Assembly (NCBI GenBank): GCA_945865485.1
Contig: CAMBEC010000008.1
Coordinates: 19,816-83,815, forward strand
Source of the DNA: Rickettsia typhi
Lineage (GTDB): Bacteria; Pseudomonadota; Alphaproteobacteria; Rickettsiales; Rickettsiaceae
Reading direction: 5' to 3'
DNA: 64,000 bases
Under the pieces are notes generated by a model, which had not been told where the DNA came from, did no database searches, and saw only the letters and a list, made by a program, of their open reading frames with translations. Positions 17,125 through 27,654 of this stretch are shown here, piece by piece (position 1 is the stretch's first letter; each line of letters begins with the position of its first letter). Position numbers and translations under genes: made by a program.

Positions 17125-18607
17125 GTTACAAACGCTATTTACAGAAGAAAAGATAAAAGATATCTCATTTGATTCGAGAAGGGTAAAGCCAGGTGATGCT
17201 TTTTTTGCAATTCGTGGTGAAAATTTCGATGGTAATAAATTCATTGAAGATGCTTTAAGAAAAGGAGCTTCGTTGGTTTTTACTGATGACAAGAGTTCTG
17301 CGCTTCATTCGGGCAAAGTCGTGTACGTCCAAGATGCTAGAATGAGTTTAGCCATTGCAGCTGAAATATTATATCCTAAAAATCCTAGTAACATTATAGC
17401 TGTGACCGGGACAAATGGCAAAAGTTCTGTAGTATCTTATGTTCATCAAATCTTGTCGCTACTTGGAAAAACTAGTGCTTGTATAGGAACCTTAGGTTTG
17501 GAATCGAATATAGAGCTAATAAAAGATTTTAATAATATTGAAAATTCTCATCAAACAACTAGTGATCCTGTTAGTTTTAGAATGGTATTAAATACCCTAG
17601 AGGAAAGTGGTATAGCGAATGTAGCTTTCGAAGCTTCAAGCCATGGTATAGATCAAAAACGACTTGGTGAGATTAAAGTTAAATCTGCGGCATTTACAAG
17701 TTTCTCCCAAGATCATTTGGAATATCACAAAACAATGGAAAATTACTTGCAAGTCAAACTTGGGTTTTTTAGAGATAATTTAGAAAAGGGAGGTGAGGCT
17801 GTTATTAATTCTGAAATATTGTTTTTTGATTCAATTAAGGAGTTTTTAAGAGAGCATTCGATTCGATATTTTTCTGTTGGCAAAGCTGGAGATATTAATG
17901 TAACTAGTTGCAAGGGGAGTATTGTGGGGCAAGAAATTGCTTTCGAGTTTTTACAAAAAAAATACAAATTCTCTACTAGTATTATCGGATCGTTTCAGGC
18001 AACAAACATATTGATAGCAGCCAAATTGGTGTATAACCTAAATATTGGTTTTGATGATATTGTTAAGGTGCTGCCCAAATTAAAGGCGGTTTGCGGGCGA
18101 TTACAAAGAATTACTGACCCGCAATCTGATTTTCAGGTATTCGTTGATTATGCTCATACTCCAGATGCTTTAAGTCAATCCTTGAGTGAGCTTAAGAAAA
18201 TAAAACCTGAATCAGGAAAACTTTGTGTTATTTTTGGATGTGGTGGTGATAGAGATAGTTTAAAGCGTCCAATAATGGGTAAAATCGCAACAAGTATTGC
18301 CGATTATGTAGTTATAACTGATGATAATCCACGCACAGAAGATGCAACCAAGATTAGAAATGAGATTGCACTCGGAATGGTAAATAGTAATGGAGATGTA
18401 CCATTAAAAACTGAAGTTGATATTATTGGTGATAGAAAAGAGGCAATTGTGAGTACAATTGAAAAATTAAAGAAGGGAGATATTCTGCTCATAGCTGGAA
18501 AAGGGCATGAAGATTATCAAATTATAGGAAATAGTATTAATAAATTTAGTGATATAGAGATTGCTACTTGGGCTTTTAAAAACGCAGTAGAAAGAGGTGT
18601 TCAATAA
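17114..18607 (+). CDS. murE: UDP-MurNAc-L-Ala-D-Glu:meso-diaminopimelate ligase MurE
   Basis: A 497-residue cytoplasmic Mur ligase that adds the third residue to the peptidoglycan stem peptide using ATP. The P-loop is VTGTNGKSSVV at about residues 97-107. A DNPR motif (VVITDDNPRTED, near residue 402) is the known mark of enzymes that select meso-diaminopimelate rather than lysine. GKGHEDYQI near the C-terminus is also conserved. Length and domain order are normal. Confidence 0.97.
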   Translation: MKLKLQTLFTEEKIKDISFDSRRVKPGDAFFAIRGENFDGNKFIEDALRKGASLVFTDDKSSALHSGKVVYVQDARMSLAIAAEILYPKNPSNIIAVTGTNGKSSVVSYVHQILSLLGKTSACIGTLGLESNIELIKDFNNIENSHQTTSDPVSFRMVLNTLEESGIANVAFEASSHGIDQKRLGEIKVKSAAFTSFSQDHLEYHKTMENYLQVKLGFFRDNLEKGGEAVINSEILFFDSIKEFLREHSIRYFSVGKAGDINVTSCKGSIVGQEIAFEFLQKKYKFSTSIIGSFQATNILIAAKLVYNLNIGFDDIVKVLPKLKAVCGRLQRITDPQSDFQVFVDYAHTPDALSQSLSELKKIKPESGKLCVIFGCGGDRDSLKRPIMGKIATSIADYVVITDDNPRTEDATKIRNEIALGMVNSNGDVPLKTEVDIIGDRKEAIVSTIEKLKKGDILLIAGKGHEDYQIIGNSINKFSDIEIATWAFKNAVERGVQ

Positions 18608-18643
18608 TGATATATTCAGTGGAAATTAAATAATGGGGTTAAA

Positions 18644-20026
18644 ATGATTTGGACAACCAAAGAATTGGGTAAGGCATTATTACTAAATATTGATGGTAAT
18701 AGAGAATTTGGCAAAGTGCAATTTAATTCTAAAGACGTGGAGCAAGGAGACATTTTTATTGCTTTAAAGGGCGTACGCGATGGGCATGAATTTGTTCTGG
18801 ATGCATTAGATAGGGGGGCTTCAGTCGCAATTGTTTCCAAAAAAATTAGCAATGTTGACCAAGCAAAGCTCATAATGGTAGAAGATACATATGAGGCTTT
18901 AATGGATTTGGCTGAGTTTAAACGCCGAAATTCAAAAGCAAAATTCATTGCAATTACCGGAAGTGTAGGGAAAACTAGTACAAAAGAAGCAACGAAAATA
19001 ATGCTTAGTGCTTATGGAAAAACTCATGCTAGTCATGGAACGTTTAACAATTATCTGGGAGTCCCTCTTTGCTTAGCGTCGATGCCAAATGATACTGAAT
19101 ATGCTGTAATCGAGATGGGCATGAGTGCAAAAGGAGAACTTAGTGAACTCAGTAAGCTTGCTATACCTGATGTCGCTTTGATTACTGCAGTTTCTGAAGG
19201 TCATATAGGCTCTTTTAATTCTCTTGAAGAAATTGCCGATGCAAAATGTGAGATATTTGAGGGAATGGATATTAATGACGGAATAGCTATAGTTAATCGG
19301 GACATTACGACTTATGAAAGATGCATACAGAATATTGACCGAGCTGGAATGCAGAATGTACAAACTTTTGGTAAGAGAGTAGATGCAGGAGTAAGGTTTG
19401 TTTCAAGCGAGATCTTGGAGGATAATACTTTAAGGTTATTATATACTATTGATAGTGAAGAATTGGAGTTAGTTATACCACTTATACCGGTTCATTTAGC
19501 TGAGAATTTTGCAGCTGCTTTTGCAATTATAAAAGCGCTGAAGCTTGACCCCGAAGCGGCGACTAGTGCAATAGCTTCCTTCATTCCGGTAGTTGGTAGA
19601 GGTGGTTTGCTTACTGTAAAAAAAGATGGTAAGGAATATAGAATTATCTGTGACTATTATAATGCTAATCCGCAATCAATGAATGCTGCCTTAGAGTATT
19701 TAAATTTGTTCGATAACGAGAATAAAGTTGCTGTGCTTGGCGATATGGGTGGGCTTGGTAAATTTGAGAATGAACTTCATATGAGTATAGTTCCTCATAT
19801 CAAAGATTCAGGAGTTAAGAAGCTATTTTTGGTTGGCGAAAGGATGAAACATTTGAAAAATGAATTTGGCAAAGAGATTCAAGTTTTTTGTTTTGACGAT
19901 GCTCAGTCGCTTTGCACAGAAATTGATAAGTATATTGTTGGTGGCGAATTAATACTTATCAAAGGTTCAAGAAGTATGGGAATGGAAAGAGTAGCCACTA
20001 AGCTAGGGGTTGAGAATGCTCTATAA
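18644..20026 (+). CDS. murF: UDP-MurNAc-tripeptide:D-alanyl-D-alanine ligase MurF
   Basis: A 460-residue Mur ligase that adds D-Ala-D-Ala to complete the pentapeptide precursor. N-terminal segment [20 protein letters not shown] binds the UDP-substrate. The P-loop [13 protein letters not shown] lies at about residues 104-116, with the central [19 protein letters not shown] block and [11 protein letters not shown] further on. It starts 36 bases after murE and its end overlaps mraY by 17 bases, so the genes are probably cotranscribed. Confidence 0.97.
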   Translation: MIWTTKELGKALLLNIDGNREFGKVQFNSKDVEQGDIFIALKGVRDGHEFVLDALDRGASVAIVSKKISNVDQAKLIMVEDTYEALMDLAEFKRRNSKAKFIAITGSVGKTSTKEATKIMLSAYGKTHASHGTFNNYLGVPLCLASMPNDTEYAVIEMGMSAKGELSELSKLAIPDVALITAVSEGHIGSFNSLEEIADAKCEIFEGMDINDGIAIVNRDITTYERCIQNIDRAGMQNVQTFGKRVDAGVRFVSSEILEDNTLRLLYTIDSEELELVIPLIPVHLAENFAAAFAIIKALKLDPEAATSAIASFIPVVGRGGLLTVKKDGKEYRIICDYYNANPQSMNAALEYLNLFDNENKVAVLGDMGGLGKFENELHMSIVPHIKDSGVKKLFLVGERMKHLKNEFGKEIQVFCFDDAQSLCTEIDKYIVGGELILIKGSRSMGMERVATKLGVENAL

Positions 20027-21104
20027 TATACTGGTTCCGTTTGCGCAGAAATTTCATATAGCTAATTTATTTACGTATATTAGCTTCAGAAGTGGCCTTG
20101 CTATCTTAGTTAGTATATCTCTTTCTTTGTATATGGGGCCTAAGCTAATTCGATATCTTAGAGGTATGCAAAAAAATGGTCAGCCAATCAGAGATGATGG
20201 TCCTGCAAGTCATTTTAGTAAAGCTGGTACGCCGACAATGGGTGGGTTGATGATACTAGGTTCAACCATTCTTACCACTTTATTGCTTGCTGATTTATCT
20301 AACCCATATATTTGGGTTGTGCTTTTTGTCTTATTATCATTTGGCGTACTAGGTTTCATTGATGATTATAAAAAAGTAAGCAAAAATAATTATCGTGGTA
20401 TTAGCGGTAGAATGAAGTTGATTATTCAGTTTGTAATTAGCGCTCTTGCTTTTATCGCCATTTCGTATTGTGCTAGGCCAGAATTTGCAACGCAACTAGC
20501 TTTTCCCTTTTTTAAAAATTTGTTTCTGGATTTAGGTTATTTCTATATACCATTTGCTATGGTTGTGATTATTGGTTCATCTAATGCTGTAAACTTGACT
20601 GATGGATTAGATGGGTTAGCAATCGGCTCGATAACTATTGCTATAGCATCTTTTGGTTTGATTTCATACCTAGTGGGGAATAGCATTTATGCAAATTATT
20701 TACAGATAATTCATGTCCCGCATGTTGGTGAGCTTACGGTTTTATGTGCTGCTATAATAGGTAGTAGCTTAGGATTTTTGTGGTACAATGCACAGCCGGC
20801 TGAAATATTCATGGGTGATACTGGTAGCTTGTCATTAGGCGGAGTAATTGGAACAATAAGTGTTATTACTAAACATGAGCTGGTTCTTTGTATTATTGGA
20901 GGAGTGTTTGTTATCGAGACATTATCGGTGATTATTCAAGTGTTGTATTTTAAAAGAACTGGTGGAAAAAGAATATTCCTTATGGCTCCACTACATCATC
21001 ATTTTGAAAAAAAAGGATGGCCAGAATCAAAGGTTGTAATAAGGTTTTGGATCTTAGCTATAGTTTTTGCATTGATTGGTTTGTCTTCACTAAAATTGAG
21101 ATAA
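20010..21104 (+). CDS. mraY: Phospho-MurNAc-pentapeptide transferase MraY
   Basis: A 364-residue integral membrane enzyme with about ten membrane helices that transfers phospho-MurNAc-pentapeptide to undecaprenyl phosphate, making lipid I. Conserved loops are visible: [11 protein letters not shown] (residues about 70-80), the FIDDYKK aspartate motif (about 115-121), [13 protein letters not shown] (about 195-207), [12 protein letters not shown] (about 267-278) and [14 protein letters not shown] (about 326-339). Length is normal. After mraY the cluster breaks off: murD, ftsW and murG do not follow. Confidence 0.97.
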   Translation: MRMLYNILVPFAQKFHIANLFTYISFRSGLAILVSISLSLYMGPKLIRYLRGMQKNGQPIRDDGPASHFSKAGTPTMGGLMILGSTILTTLLLADLSNPYIWVVLFVLLSFGVLGFIDDYKKVSKNNYRGISGRMKLIIQFVISALAFIAISYCARPEFATQLAFPFFKNLFLDLGYFYIPFAMVVIIGSSNAVNLTDGLDGLAIGSITIAIASFGLISYLVGNSIYANYLQIIHVPHVGELTVLCAAIIGSSLGFLWYNAQPAEIFMGDTGSLSLGGVIGTISVITKHELVLCIIGGVFVIETLSVIIQVLYFKRTGGKRIFLMAPLHHHFEKKGWPESKVVIRFWILAIVFALIGLSSLKLR

Positions 21105-21108
21105 ATCT

Positions 21109-21786
21109 ATGTATGGAAACAATCCCAAAAGAGCTGCTGAATTTGGTGATGGCTTAGTACTTAAGGTCCAGAAAATATTCAAAACGTTACAGGGCGAAGG
21201 GCCAAATGTTGGTGTGCCAGCTATATTTATAAGGTTGGGTGGATGTAACCTGGCTTGTAGTTTTTGTGATACTGATTTTGAAGATTTTGTTGAAATTGAG
21301 CTTAATAAAATAATATCCCAAATTAGACAATTAAGTTTAAATGATAGAGGCGTTAAATCAGTAAACTTAGTGGTTATTACTGGAGGGGAGCCGCTGCGTC
21401 AACAAATATCTCCCTTATGTGATAAGTTAATACAAGATAATTATGCAGTACAAATTGAGACAAATGGTACGATTTACAGGACAATTCCAAAAGAGGTAGA
21501 AATTATCTGCTCACCGAAAGTTGTTGCAGGAAATTATTTATCAGTAAGAGAAGATCTGCTACCAAACATTAGAGCATTTAAATTTCTTATTTCGGCAAAT
21601 ATAAAGGAATATTCCTCTGTGCCTGAACTAGGACAGAAAAGATGTAATATCCCTGTTTTTGTGCAAGCAATGGATGAGTACAAAGAGGAGATTAATATAC
21701 AAAATCTTAAACTTGCTGTTGATATAGCGATAAATAACAGTTATCGTTTATCTTATCAAATTCACAAAGACCTTGGAATAGAGTAA
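21109..21786 (+). CDS. queE: 7-carboxy-7-deazaguanine synthase QueE
   Basis: A 225-residue radical SAM enzyme of the preQ0/queuosine pathway, converting 6-carboxytetrahydropterin into 7-carboxy-7-deazaguanine. The cluster-binding motif is CNLACSFC (CX3CX2C), preceded by FKTLQGEGPNVGVPAIFIRLGG, typical of QueE. VVITGGEPLRQ is the GGE-type SAM-binding motif, and ETNGT follows. It begins 4 bases after mraY and is followed by queC, so the pathway step pair is cotranscribed. Confidence 0.95.
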   Translation: MYGNNPKRAAEFGDGLVLKVQKIFKTLQGEGPNVGVPAIFIRLGGCNLACSFCDTDFEDFVEIELNKIISQIRQLSLNDRGVKSVNLVVITGGEPLRQQISPLCDKLIQDNYAVQIETNGTIYRTIPKEVEIICSPKVVAGNYLSVREDLLPNIRAFKFLISANIKEYSSVPELGQKRCNIPVFVQAMDEYKEEINIQNLKLAVDIAINNSYRLSYQIHKDLGIE

Positions 21787-21827
21787 GTAAAAACAGTATT
21801 TGAATTAAGTGGATGAGAAGGAGCGTT

Positions 21828-22514
21828 ATGAAAAAAGCGGTTGTTTTGGTTAGTGGTGGTCTTGATTCGTCGACAGTTCTTGCAATGCTTGATAAAGATG
21901 GATATGAGATTTATGCTCTAAGCTTTAATTACTCTCAGAATCATCTTGTTGAGATAGCAAAAATTCAAAGTTTTATCACCAGATATAATGTGAAAGCACA
22001 TAAAATTATTAATTTAGATTTATCTGCATTTAACAACTCAGCTCTGATAGATAAAGCGATTCAGGTGCCTAAATATTCAAATGTAAATGATTTGGGTGAT
22101 CAAATCCCGGTAACTTATGTGCCAGCCAGAAATACTATATTCCTAAGTTATGCTCTCGGTTATGCCGAGGTTATTGGTGCGTTTGATATATTTATTGGTG
22201 CTCACATGACTGATTCAGCAAATTACCCGGATTGTAGACCGGAGTATCTTAAAAGTTTTGAAACAATGGCAAATCTAGCAACAAAGCTTGGCGTAGAGGG
22301 AAATAAAATTAATATCAATGCTCCACTGATAAATATGTCAAAAGCAGAAATTGTAGCAAAAGGCATTGAGCTTGAAGTTGATTATTCAGAAACTATATCG
22401 TGTTATGACCCAACTATATCAGCAATATCTTGTGGAACTTGTCATGCTTGTTTAGTTCGTTTGGAAGCTTTTAAAGCAAATGGCCAAGTAGATCGTATCC
22501 AATATTTGAGGTAA
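21828..22514 (+). CDS. queC: 7-cyano-7-deazaguanine synthase QueC
   Basis: A 228-residue ATP-dependent enzyme that turns 7-carboxy-7-deazaguanine into preQ0. The PP-loop SGGLDSSTVLAML is at about residues 9-21, and the C-terminal zinc site is formed by Cys residues in CYDPT...CGTCHAC. The middle block VPARNTIFLSYALGYAEV is family-typical. The ATG at 21828 is chosen because a strong ribosome-binding site AAGGAG (21818-21823) lies 4 bases before it; an upstream in-frame ATG at 21813 would start before that site. Confidence 0.95.
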   Translation: MKKAVVLVSGGLDSSTVLAMLDKDGYEIYALSFNYSQNHLVEIAKIQSFITRYNVKAHKIINLDLSAFNNSALIDKAIQVPKYSNVNDLGDQIPVTYVPARNTIFLSYALGYAEVIGAFDIFIGAHMTDSANYPDCRPEYLKSFETMANLATKLGVEGNKININAPLINMSKAEIVAKGIELEVDYSETISCYDPTISAISCGTCHACLVRLEAFKANGQVDRIQYLR

Positions 22515-22518
22515 TAGC

Positions 22519-23070
22519 ATGAATACCCAATATTTTTTTGGTTCATTCCCGGCTTTAGATCTTGGTGAACTAGTACTTCGAGAAATTTTAGCGACTGATG
22601 CCCAAGATTATTTTGATTATATGAATCGTAATGAGATGGAAGGTTTTTTGACAAAGGAAAACAGGCCGCAAACAATTGAGAAAGCATTAGAAGAAGTGCA
22701 ATATTGGGGTAGTTTATTTCCTGCTAAGCGAAGTATTTACTGGGCTATTGCTCTAAAAGAAACTAATCAAATGATTGGTACAGCTGGTTTTAACCATATT
22801 TCTTTTGCTAATTCTAGAGCAGAAATTAGCTATGATCTAAACCCAGATTATTGGGGTAAGGGGGTAATGCTAAAATCAATTAAAGGCATATTGCATTTTG
22901 CTGATTTTGGCCTTGGGCTGGTTAGAATTCAAGCAACAGTGATTATTGACAATGAGAAATCAATTAAAGTTCTTGAAAGATGTGGTTTCGAAAAAGAAGG
23001 CTTCATGAAGAAATATGAAGTTGTAGAAGGAGAGCATAAGGACTACTATATGTTCGGTAGAGTTGTTTAA
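22519..23070 (+). CDS. GNAT family N-acetyltransferase (RimJ/RimL type)
   Basis: A 183-residue GNAT protein. An N-terminal LRE strand (LVLREILATDAQDYFDYM) is followed by IGTAGFNHI and EISYDLNPDYWGKGVMLKSIKGILHFA, where the acetyl-CoA loop is expected, and by IDNEKSIKVLERCGFEKEG, the classic RimJ/RimL end. These enzymes acetylate protein N-termini or small amines. It starts 4 bases after queC and so may be cotranscribed. The substrate cannot be assigned. Confidence 0.85.
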   Translation: MNTQYFFGSFPALDLGELVLREILATDAQDYFDYMNRNEMEGFLTKENRPQTIEKALEEVQYWGSLFPAKRSIYWAIALKETNQMIGTAGFNHISFANSRAEISYDLNPDYWGKGVMLKSIKGILHFADFGLGLVRIQATVIIDNEKSIKVLERCGFEKEGFMKKYEVVEGEHKDYYMFGRVV

Positions 23071-23139
23071 AATTTAACCTGAATTGGACCTAAGAAATAC
23101 ATCAACTTAGGTGCAAAACGTCTTTCTTATGGGGTTGTT

Positions 23140-24018
23140 ATGCAGTTGCGTATTTTCTTATCAATATTAATTAGCTTAAACTTTTTTGTAGAAACTGTGA
23201 ATGCAAAAGTAATTAAAACTACTGATACGGCTGTGATTCGTCAGGAAGTTTTGAAATTAACAAAAGATGACTTGGTAACTTTCGATGTAAAGGGCGTAAT
23301 ATTTTCTCCAACAGATCAAATTCTTGCTCATAAGTTTATACCGGAATATAGACAATTTCTTAAGCAAATAGAGCTTACAAAAGGAATAGATGAAGCTAAA
23401 AGATTAGAGGGGGTTGTGTTGCTTAACTATGAGCCTAGGCTTGTAGATGAAGATATACCTGAAATTATCAAAGCAATTCAGCGTAATGAAACCAGAGTTA
23501 TAGCTCTCACGGGTGGGTACACAGGCCCACTTTCTGCAATAGAGAGTAAGGAAGATCTTAGAGTAAAGACATTAAAAAATTTTGGTATAGATTTTAGTGC
23601 GAGCTTCTTGGTTCCTATGGTTAGGTTTGATGCCTTGATAAAAAAAGATTCTAATGATCCAGTGCCACTATATAAAAATGGTGTATTGTTTTCTTCAAGG
23701 TATCCAAAAGGAGTTGTCCTTAAAAGCTTTTTAGAGAAAGTTAAATTTAAGCCAAAGAGAATAGTTCACATAGACAATAGCCTGAAAAAGATTGAGGAAG
23801 TGGAAAGCTTTGCTGATGAAGCAGGAATTGATTACCTAGGCATACATTACACTAAGATACACGAAAATTATTCGCAAGAACTTGATCAAGCAGTAGTTGA
23901 TAAAAAATTTGAAACTCTAGTTGAGAAAAGTTTATGGATTTCAGATAAAGTTGCTAAATGTATAATTAACACCAAATCTTCTATTGAAAAATGTAATGCA
24001 AAAAAATTAGTACGCTAG
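23140..24018 (+). CDS. Exported DUF2608/HAD-like protein
   Basis: A 292-residue protein with a signal peptide (LRIFLSILISLNFFVETVNA). The rest resembles DUF2608 proteins, HAD-fold relatives found in intracellular bacteria such as Legionella and Rickettsiales. Recognisable parts are TFDVKGVIFSP (about residues 47-57), ALTGGYTG (about 122) and RIVHIDNSLKKIEEV (about 205). The first motif has DVK where a HAD phosphatase has DxD, so the second catalytic aspartate is missing and phosphatase activity is doubtful. Location is expected to be periplasmic or secreted. Confidence 0.7.
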   Translation: MQLRIFLSILISLNFFVETVNAKVIKTTDTAVIRQEVLKLTKDDLVTFDVKGVIFSPTDQILAHKFIPEYRQFLKQIELTKGIDEAKRLEGVVLLNYEPRLVDEDIPEIIKAIQRNETRVIALTGGYTGPLSAIESKEDLRVKTLKNFGIDFSASFLVPMVRFDALIKKDSNDPVPLYKNGVLFSSRYPKGVVLKSFLEKVKFKPKRIVHIDNSLKKIEEVESFADEAGIDYLGIHYTKIHENYSQELDQAVVDKKFETLVEKSLWISDKVAKCIINTKSSIEKCNAKKLVR

Positions 24019-24193
24019 GTATTGTAATATTTTTTACTTTGGTTTCTAAACTAATGAGTCTCAAATTACATAAATGGTAGTTATTTTTAATCTAAATAAC
24101 CTTGAAACCCTTGTCAAAAACAAGAATTATATCTAACCTATTACATAAATATAAGTAAGTTTGTTAGCTTATTGAATAAAGAAGAAGTTTTTT

Positions 24194-24583
24194 ATGTCTA
24201 AAGACCCTATTGTAATAAAAAATTCAAGGCCGCTTTCGCCTCATTTAAGTATATATAAACTCCAGATAAGTTCTGTATTATCTATTGGTCATCGTTTGAG
24301 TGGTGTGGGCTTATTTTTTGGCTTAGGTGCGTTTTGTTGGTGGTTTATATTTTGGGTGTTTAGTAAATTTGAGCCTTGCTATTTAGATTTTTTAGATAGT
24401 TCAATGGTAAAATTAATATTATTTCTAGTTAGTTATAGCTATTTTTATCATTTTTGTACGGGTATTAGGCACCTTGTATGGGATGCTGGTTATGGTTTTT
24501 CGATTAAATCAATTAATTTAACTGGTTGGCTTGCTGTGATAGCATCAGTGTGCCTAACAGTCATATATTGGTTATTTATGTGA
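24194..24583 (+). CDS. sdhC: Succinate dehydrogenase cytochrome b556 subunit SdhC
   Basis: A 129-residue membrane anchor of complex II, with three membrane helices. The family pattern RPLSPHLSIYKL (residues about 11-22) is followed by SVLSIGHRLSGVGL, whose SxxxR residues contribute to the quinone site, and HFCTGIRHLVWDAG carries the haem-ligand histidine. It is the first gene of sdhCDAB. Confidence 0.95.
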   Translation: MSKDPIVIKNSRPLSPHLSIYKLQISSVLSIGHRLSGVGLFFGLGAFCWWFIFWVFSKFEPCYLDFLDSSMVKLILFLVSYSYFYHFCTGIRHLVWDAGYGFSIKSINLTGWLAVIASVCLTVIYWLFM

Positions 24584-24593
24584 GGTATGACTT

Positions 24594-24977
24594 GTGAAAA
24601 ATAAATATAGATCTGATCTAGCTATAGCAAAAAATTTAGGGTCAGCCGGTTCTGGGTCTGCCCATTGGTGGCATCAGAGGGTTACTGCTATAATACTTAC
24701 TATTACAACTTTTTGGTTAATTTGTTTTTCTTGGAGTTTAAGCGGTTTAGAAGTAAGTGGAGTAATTGACGTTGTAAAAAAACCGTACAATATAGTTATG
24801 CTTGCATTGTTTACTGTAGCTGGGTTTTACCATGCAGCACTGGGAATGCGTGTTATAATCGAAGATTATATTCATTGTAGAGCAATCAGGCTGGTATCGA
24901 TTCTATTGGTACAAATTTTTTCTATAGTAACAATTATCAGCTTTATTATAGCTGTTCTGCATGTAATGAATTTATAA
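24594..24977 (+). CDS. sdhD: Succinate dehydrogenase hydrophobic membrane anchor SdhD
   Basis: A 127-residue membrane subunit with three helices. The GSAHWWHQRVTAIILT segment near residues 20-35 and HAALGMRVIIEDYI near residues 80-93 carry the histidine and aspartate/tyrosine residues typical of the second complex II anchor subunit. It lies 10 bases after sdhC and 12 bases before sdhA. Confidence 0.93.
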   Translation: MKNKYRSDLAIAKNLGSAGSGSAHWWHQRVTAIILTITTFWLICFSWSLSGLEVSGVIDVVKKPYNIVMLALFTVAGFYHAALGMRVIIEDYIHCRAIRLVSILLVQIFSIVTIISFIIAVLHVMNL

Positions 24978-24989
24978 CGGAATCTTAAT

Positions 24990-26777
24990 ATGGCACACGA
25001 GTATAATGTAATTAACCATGAATTTGATGTAGTAGTAGTGGGAGCCGGCGGAGCAGGCCTGCGGGCTACGTTTGGCATGGCAGAAGCTGGCCTTAGTACC
25101 GCGTGCGTTACTAAGGTATTCCCAACTAGAAGTCACACTGTGGCAGCTCAAGGTGGAATTAGCGCGGCTCTTGGCAATATGGGGCAAGACGATTGGCGTT
25201 GGCATATGTATGACACAGTTAAGGGCTCAGATTGGTTAGGAGACCAGGATGCTATTGCTTACATGTGTAAACATGCAGCTGAAAGTGTTATCGAACTAGA
25301 GCATTACGGTGTCCCATTTTCTAGAACAAAAGAAGGAAAAATTTACCAACGTCCTTTTGGAGGAATGACTACTGAGTATGGGAAGGGAAAACCAGCGCAA
25401 AGAACTTGCGCGGCAGCAGACAGAACTGGACATGCAATATTACATACTCTTTATCAGCAAGCTTTAAAACATCAGGCTCAGTTCTTTATAGAGTATTTCG
25501 CTACCGATCTGATTATGGAAAATGGGGTGTGCAAGGGCGTGATGGCCTGGAACCTTGATGATGGATCGCTACATGTTTTTAGGGGGCATATGGTGGTCCT
25601 TGCAACAGGTGGCTATGGAAGAGCATATTTTTCTGCTACATCTGCTCATACTTGTACTGGTGATGGTGGTGGTATGTGTATACGCGCAGGTATACCTATG
25701 CAAGATATGGAATTTGTTCAGTTCCATCCAACTGGAATCTACGGTGCTGGCTGTTTAATAACAGAAGGAGCCAGGGGAGAAGGTGGATATTTAGTTAACT
25801 CAGAGGGTGAGCGTTTTATGGAAAGATACGCTCCATCAGCAAAAGATCTTGCGTCAAGGGATGTTGTTTCTCGTTCAATGACTATGGAAATAAGGGAAGG
25901 TCGGGGTGTTGGTCCGCATAAGGATCACGTATATTTGCATTTAAATCATTTGCCTCCAGAAGTTTTAGAAAAAAGACTCCCAGGTATCTCCGAGACAGCG
26001 AAGATTTTTTCAGGTGTGGATGTAACTAAAGAGCCAATACCGGTAATTCCTACAGTGCATTATAATATGGGTGGTATCCCAACAAATTACCACACAGAAG
26101 TCATCACCTTGAAAAAAGGCAAGCAGGAAGTTGTGCCTGGTCTTATGGCTATTGGAGAGGCTGGTTGTGTTTCGGTGCACGGAGCAAATCGTCTTGGTTC
26201 TAATTCACTTCTTGACCTTGTTGTGTTTGGTAGGGCGGCTGCCCATAGAGCTGAAGCTGTGGTTAATAAAGAAGCCCCGCATTCTAAGTTAAAAAGTGAT
26301 ACTTTAACTCCGCTGCTAGAGAGATTTGATACTATAAGAGCTGCTAAAGGTAAAACTTCAGTTGCTGATTTAAGGCTTAAAATGCAAAAAGCAATGCAGA
26401 ACCATGCTGCGGTATTTAGAACAGAAGAAACATTAGAAGAAGGAAAGAAGCTTATAGATTCTATTCGTAAAGAATATGAGGATATTAATATTAATGATCG
26501 TTCAATGATTTGGAATAGCGATCTTGTTGAAGCGTTGGAGTTATCTAATCTGTTAGATCAGGCTGTTCTTACTATGCATGCAGCTGCTAATCGGAAAGAA
26601 AGCCGTGGTGCCCACGCAAGAGAGGATTATCCTGAAAGAGATGACAAGCACTGGATGAAGCATACGATGTTGTGGCTTGATGAGCAAGGCCAGGTAAAAA
26701 TAGATTACAAGCCAGTAACGCTTGAAACCAACTCGGATGAAGTTGAAACTGTGCAGCCTGTTAAAAGGGTATACTAA
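24990..26777 (+). CDS. sdhA: Succinate dehydrogenase flavoprotein subunit SdhA
   Basis: A 595-residue FAD-bound subunit of complex II that oxidises succinate to fumarate in the TCA cycle. The Rossmann motif [13 protein letters not shown] is at about residues 14-26. [17 protein letters not shown] holds the histidine that binds FAD covalently. [14 protein letters not shown] and the substrate-binding HTEVI...[18 protein letters not shown] blocks are intact. Length is normal. It is in sdhCDAB order and followed by sdhB after 83 bases. Confidence 0.98.
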   Translation: MAHEYNVINHEFDVVVVGAGGAGLRATFGMAEAGLSTACVTKVFPTRSHTVAAQGGISAALGNMGQDDWRWHMYDTVKGSDWLGDQDAIAYMCKHAAESVIELEHYGVPFSRTKEGKIYQRPFGGMTTEYGKGKPAQRTCAAADRTGHAILHTLYQQALKHQAQFFIEYFATDLIMENGVCKGVMAWNLDDGSLHVFRGHMVVLATGGYGRAYFSATSAHTCTGDGGGMCIRAGIPMQDMEFVQFHPTGIYGAGCLITEGARGEGGYLVNSEGERFMERYAPSAKDLASRDVVSRSMTMEIREGRGVGPHKDHVYLHLNHLPPEVLEKRLPGISETAKIFSGVDVTKEPIPVIPTVHYNMGGIPTNYHTEVITLKKGKQEVVPGLMAIGEAGCVSVHGANRLGSNSLLDLVVFGRAAAHRAEAVVNKEAPHSKLKSDTLTPLLERFDTIRAAKGKTSVADLRLKMQKAMQNHAAVFRTEETLEEGKKLIDSIRKEYEDININDRSMIWNSDLVEALELSNLLDQAVLTMHAAANRKESRGAHAREDYPERDDKHWMKHTMLWLDEQGQVKIDYKPVTLETNSDEVETVQPVKRVY

Positions 26778-26860
26778 GTAGAGTGGAATGACTATAAAAG
26801 CCAAGTTTACAATGACATTTTTTAGGACTAGTATTTAGAGAATATTTAAGAGGAGATAGT

Positions 26861-27646
26861 ATGGCTGATTTAAGATTACCTCCAAATTCAAGGGTGCTTG
26901 AGGGTAAAGTTCATGTTAGTCTGGAGTCTGGAGAGTCTCCTAAAAAACTTATAATTTACCGCTATGACCCTGATTCAGGAGAAAATCCAAGGGCAGATAC
27001 TTACGAAATTGATTTAGATAAATGTGGTCCTATGATCCTTGATGCCCTTATCAAAATTAAGAATGAACTAGACTCTACACTAACATTTAGGCGTTCATGT
27101 CGTGAAGGAATTTGCGGCAGCTGCGCTATGAATATTGATGGAACTAATACATTAGCGTGCACCAAGCCTATAGAAGAAATTGTTGGCGATATCAAGATTT
27201 ATCCACTTCCACATATGAAGGTTATAAAAGACCTTATACCAGACATGACTCATTTTTATGCTCAGTATGCTTCAATTGAACCTTGGCTGAAATCAGATAC
27301 TCCTGTTTCCAAAGATAGGGAAAGGCTACAATCAGAAGAAGATCGTGAAAAGCTTGATGGACTTTATGAGTGTATACTTTGTGCATGTTGTTCTACCTCT
27401 TGCCCTAGTTATTGGTGGAATGGAGATAAATACCTTGGTCCGGCTATACTTTTGCAAGCTTATAGATGGCTTGCCGATTCAAGGGATGAAGCCGATGGGG
27501 ATAGGTTACATCAACTTGAAGACCCATTTAAGCTTTATCGGTGTCATACCATTATGAATTGTACAAAAACTTGTCCTAAAGGTTTGAATCCAGCTAAAGC
27601 TATAGCTGAAATTAAGAAAAAAATGATAGAAAGGGAAGGGATATAA
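26861..27646 (+). CDS. sdhB: Succinate dehydrogenase iron-sulfur subunit SdhB
   Basis: A 261-residue subunit carrying the three iron-sulfur clusters that pass electrons from FAD to quinone. [15 protein letters not shown] with a later C (TLACTKP) ligates the 2Fe-2S cluster. [17 protein letters not shown] and [17 protein letters not shown] hold the 4Fe-4S and 3Fe-4S ligands. The start is supported by AAGAGGAGAT upstream. Length is slightly above the usual 235-260. Confidence 0.98.
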   Translation: MADLRLPPNSRVLEGKVHVSLESGESPKKLIIYRYDPDSGENPRADTYEIDLDKCGPMILDALIKIKNELDSTLTFRRSCREGICGSCAMNIDGTNTLACTKPIEEIVGDIKIYPLPHMKVIKDLIPDMTHFYAQYASIEPWLKSDTPVSKDRERLQSEEDREKLDGLYECILCACCSTSCPSYWWNGDKYLGPAILLQAYRWLADSRDEADGDRLHQLEDPFKLYRCHTIMNCTKTCPKGLNPAKAIAEIKKKMIEREGI

Positions 27647-27654
27647 ATTAATTT

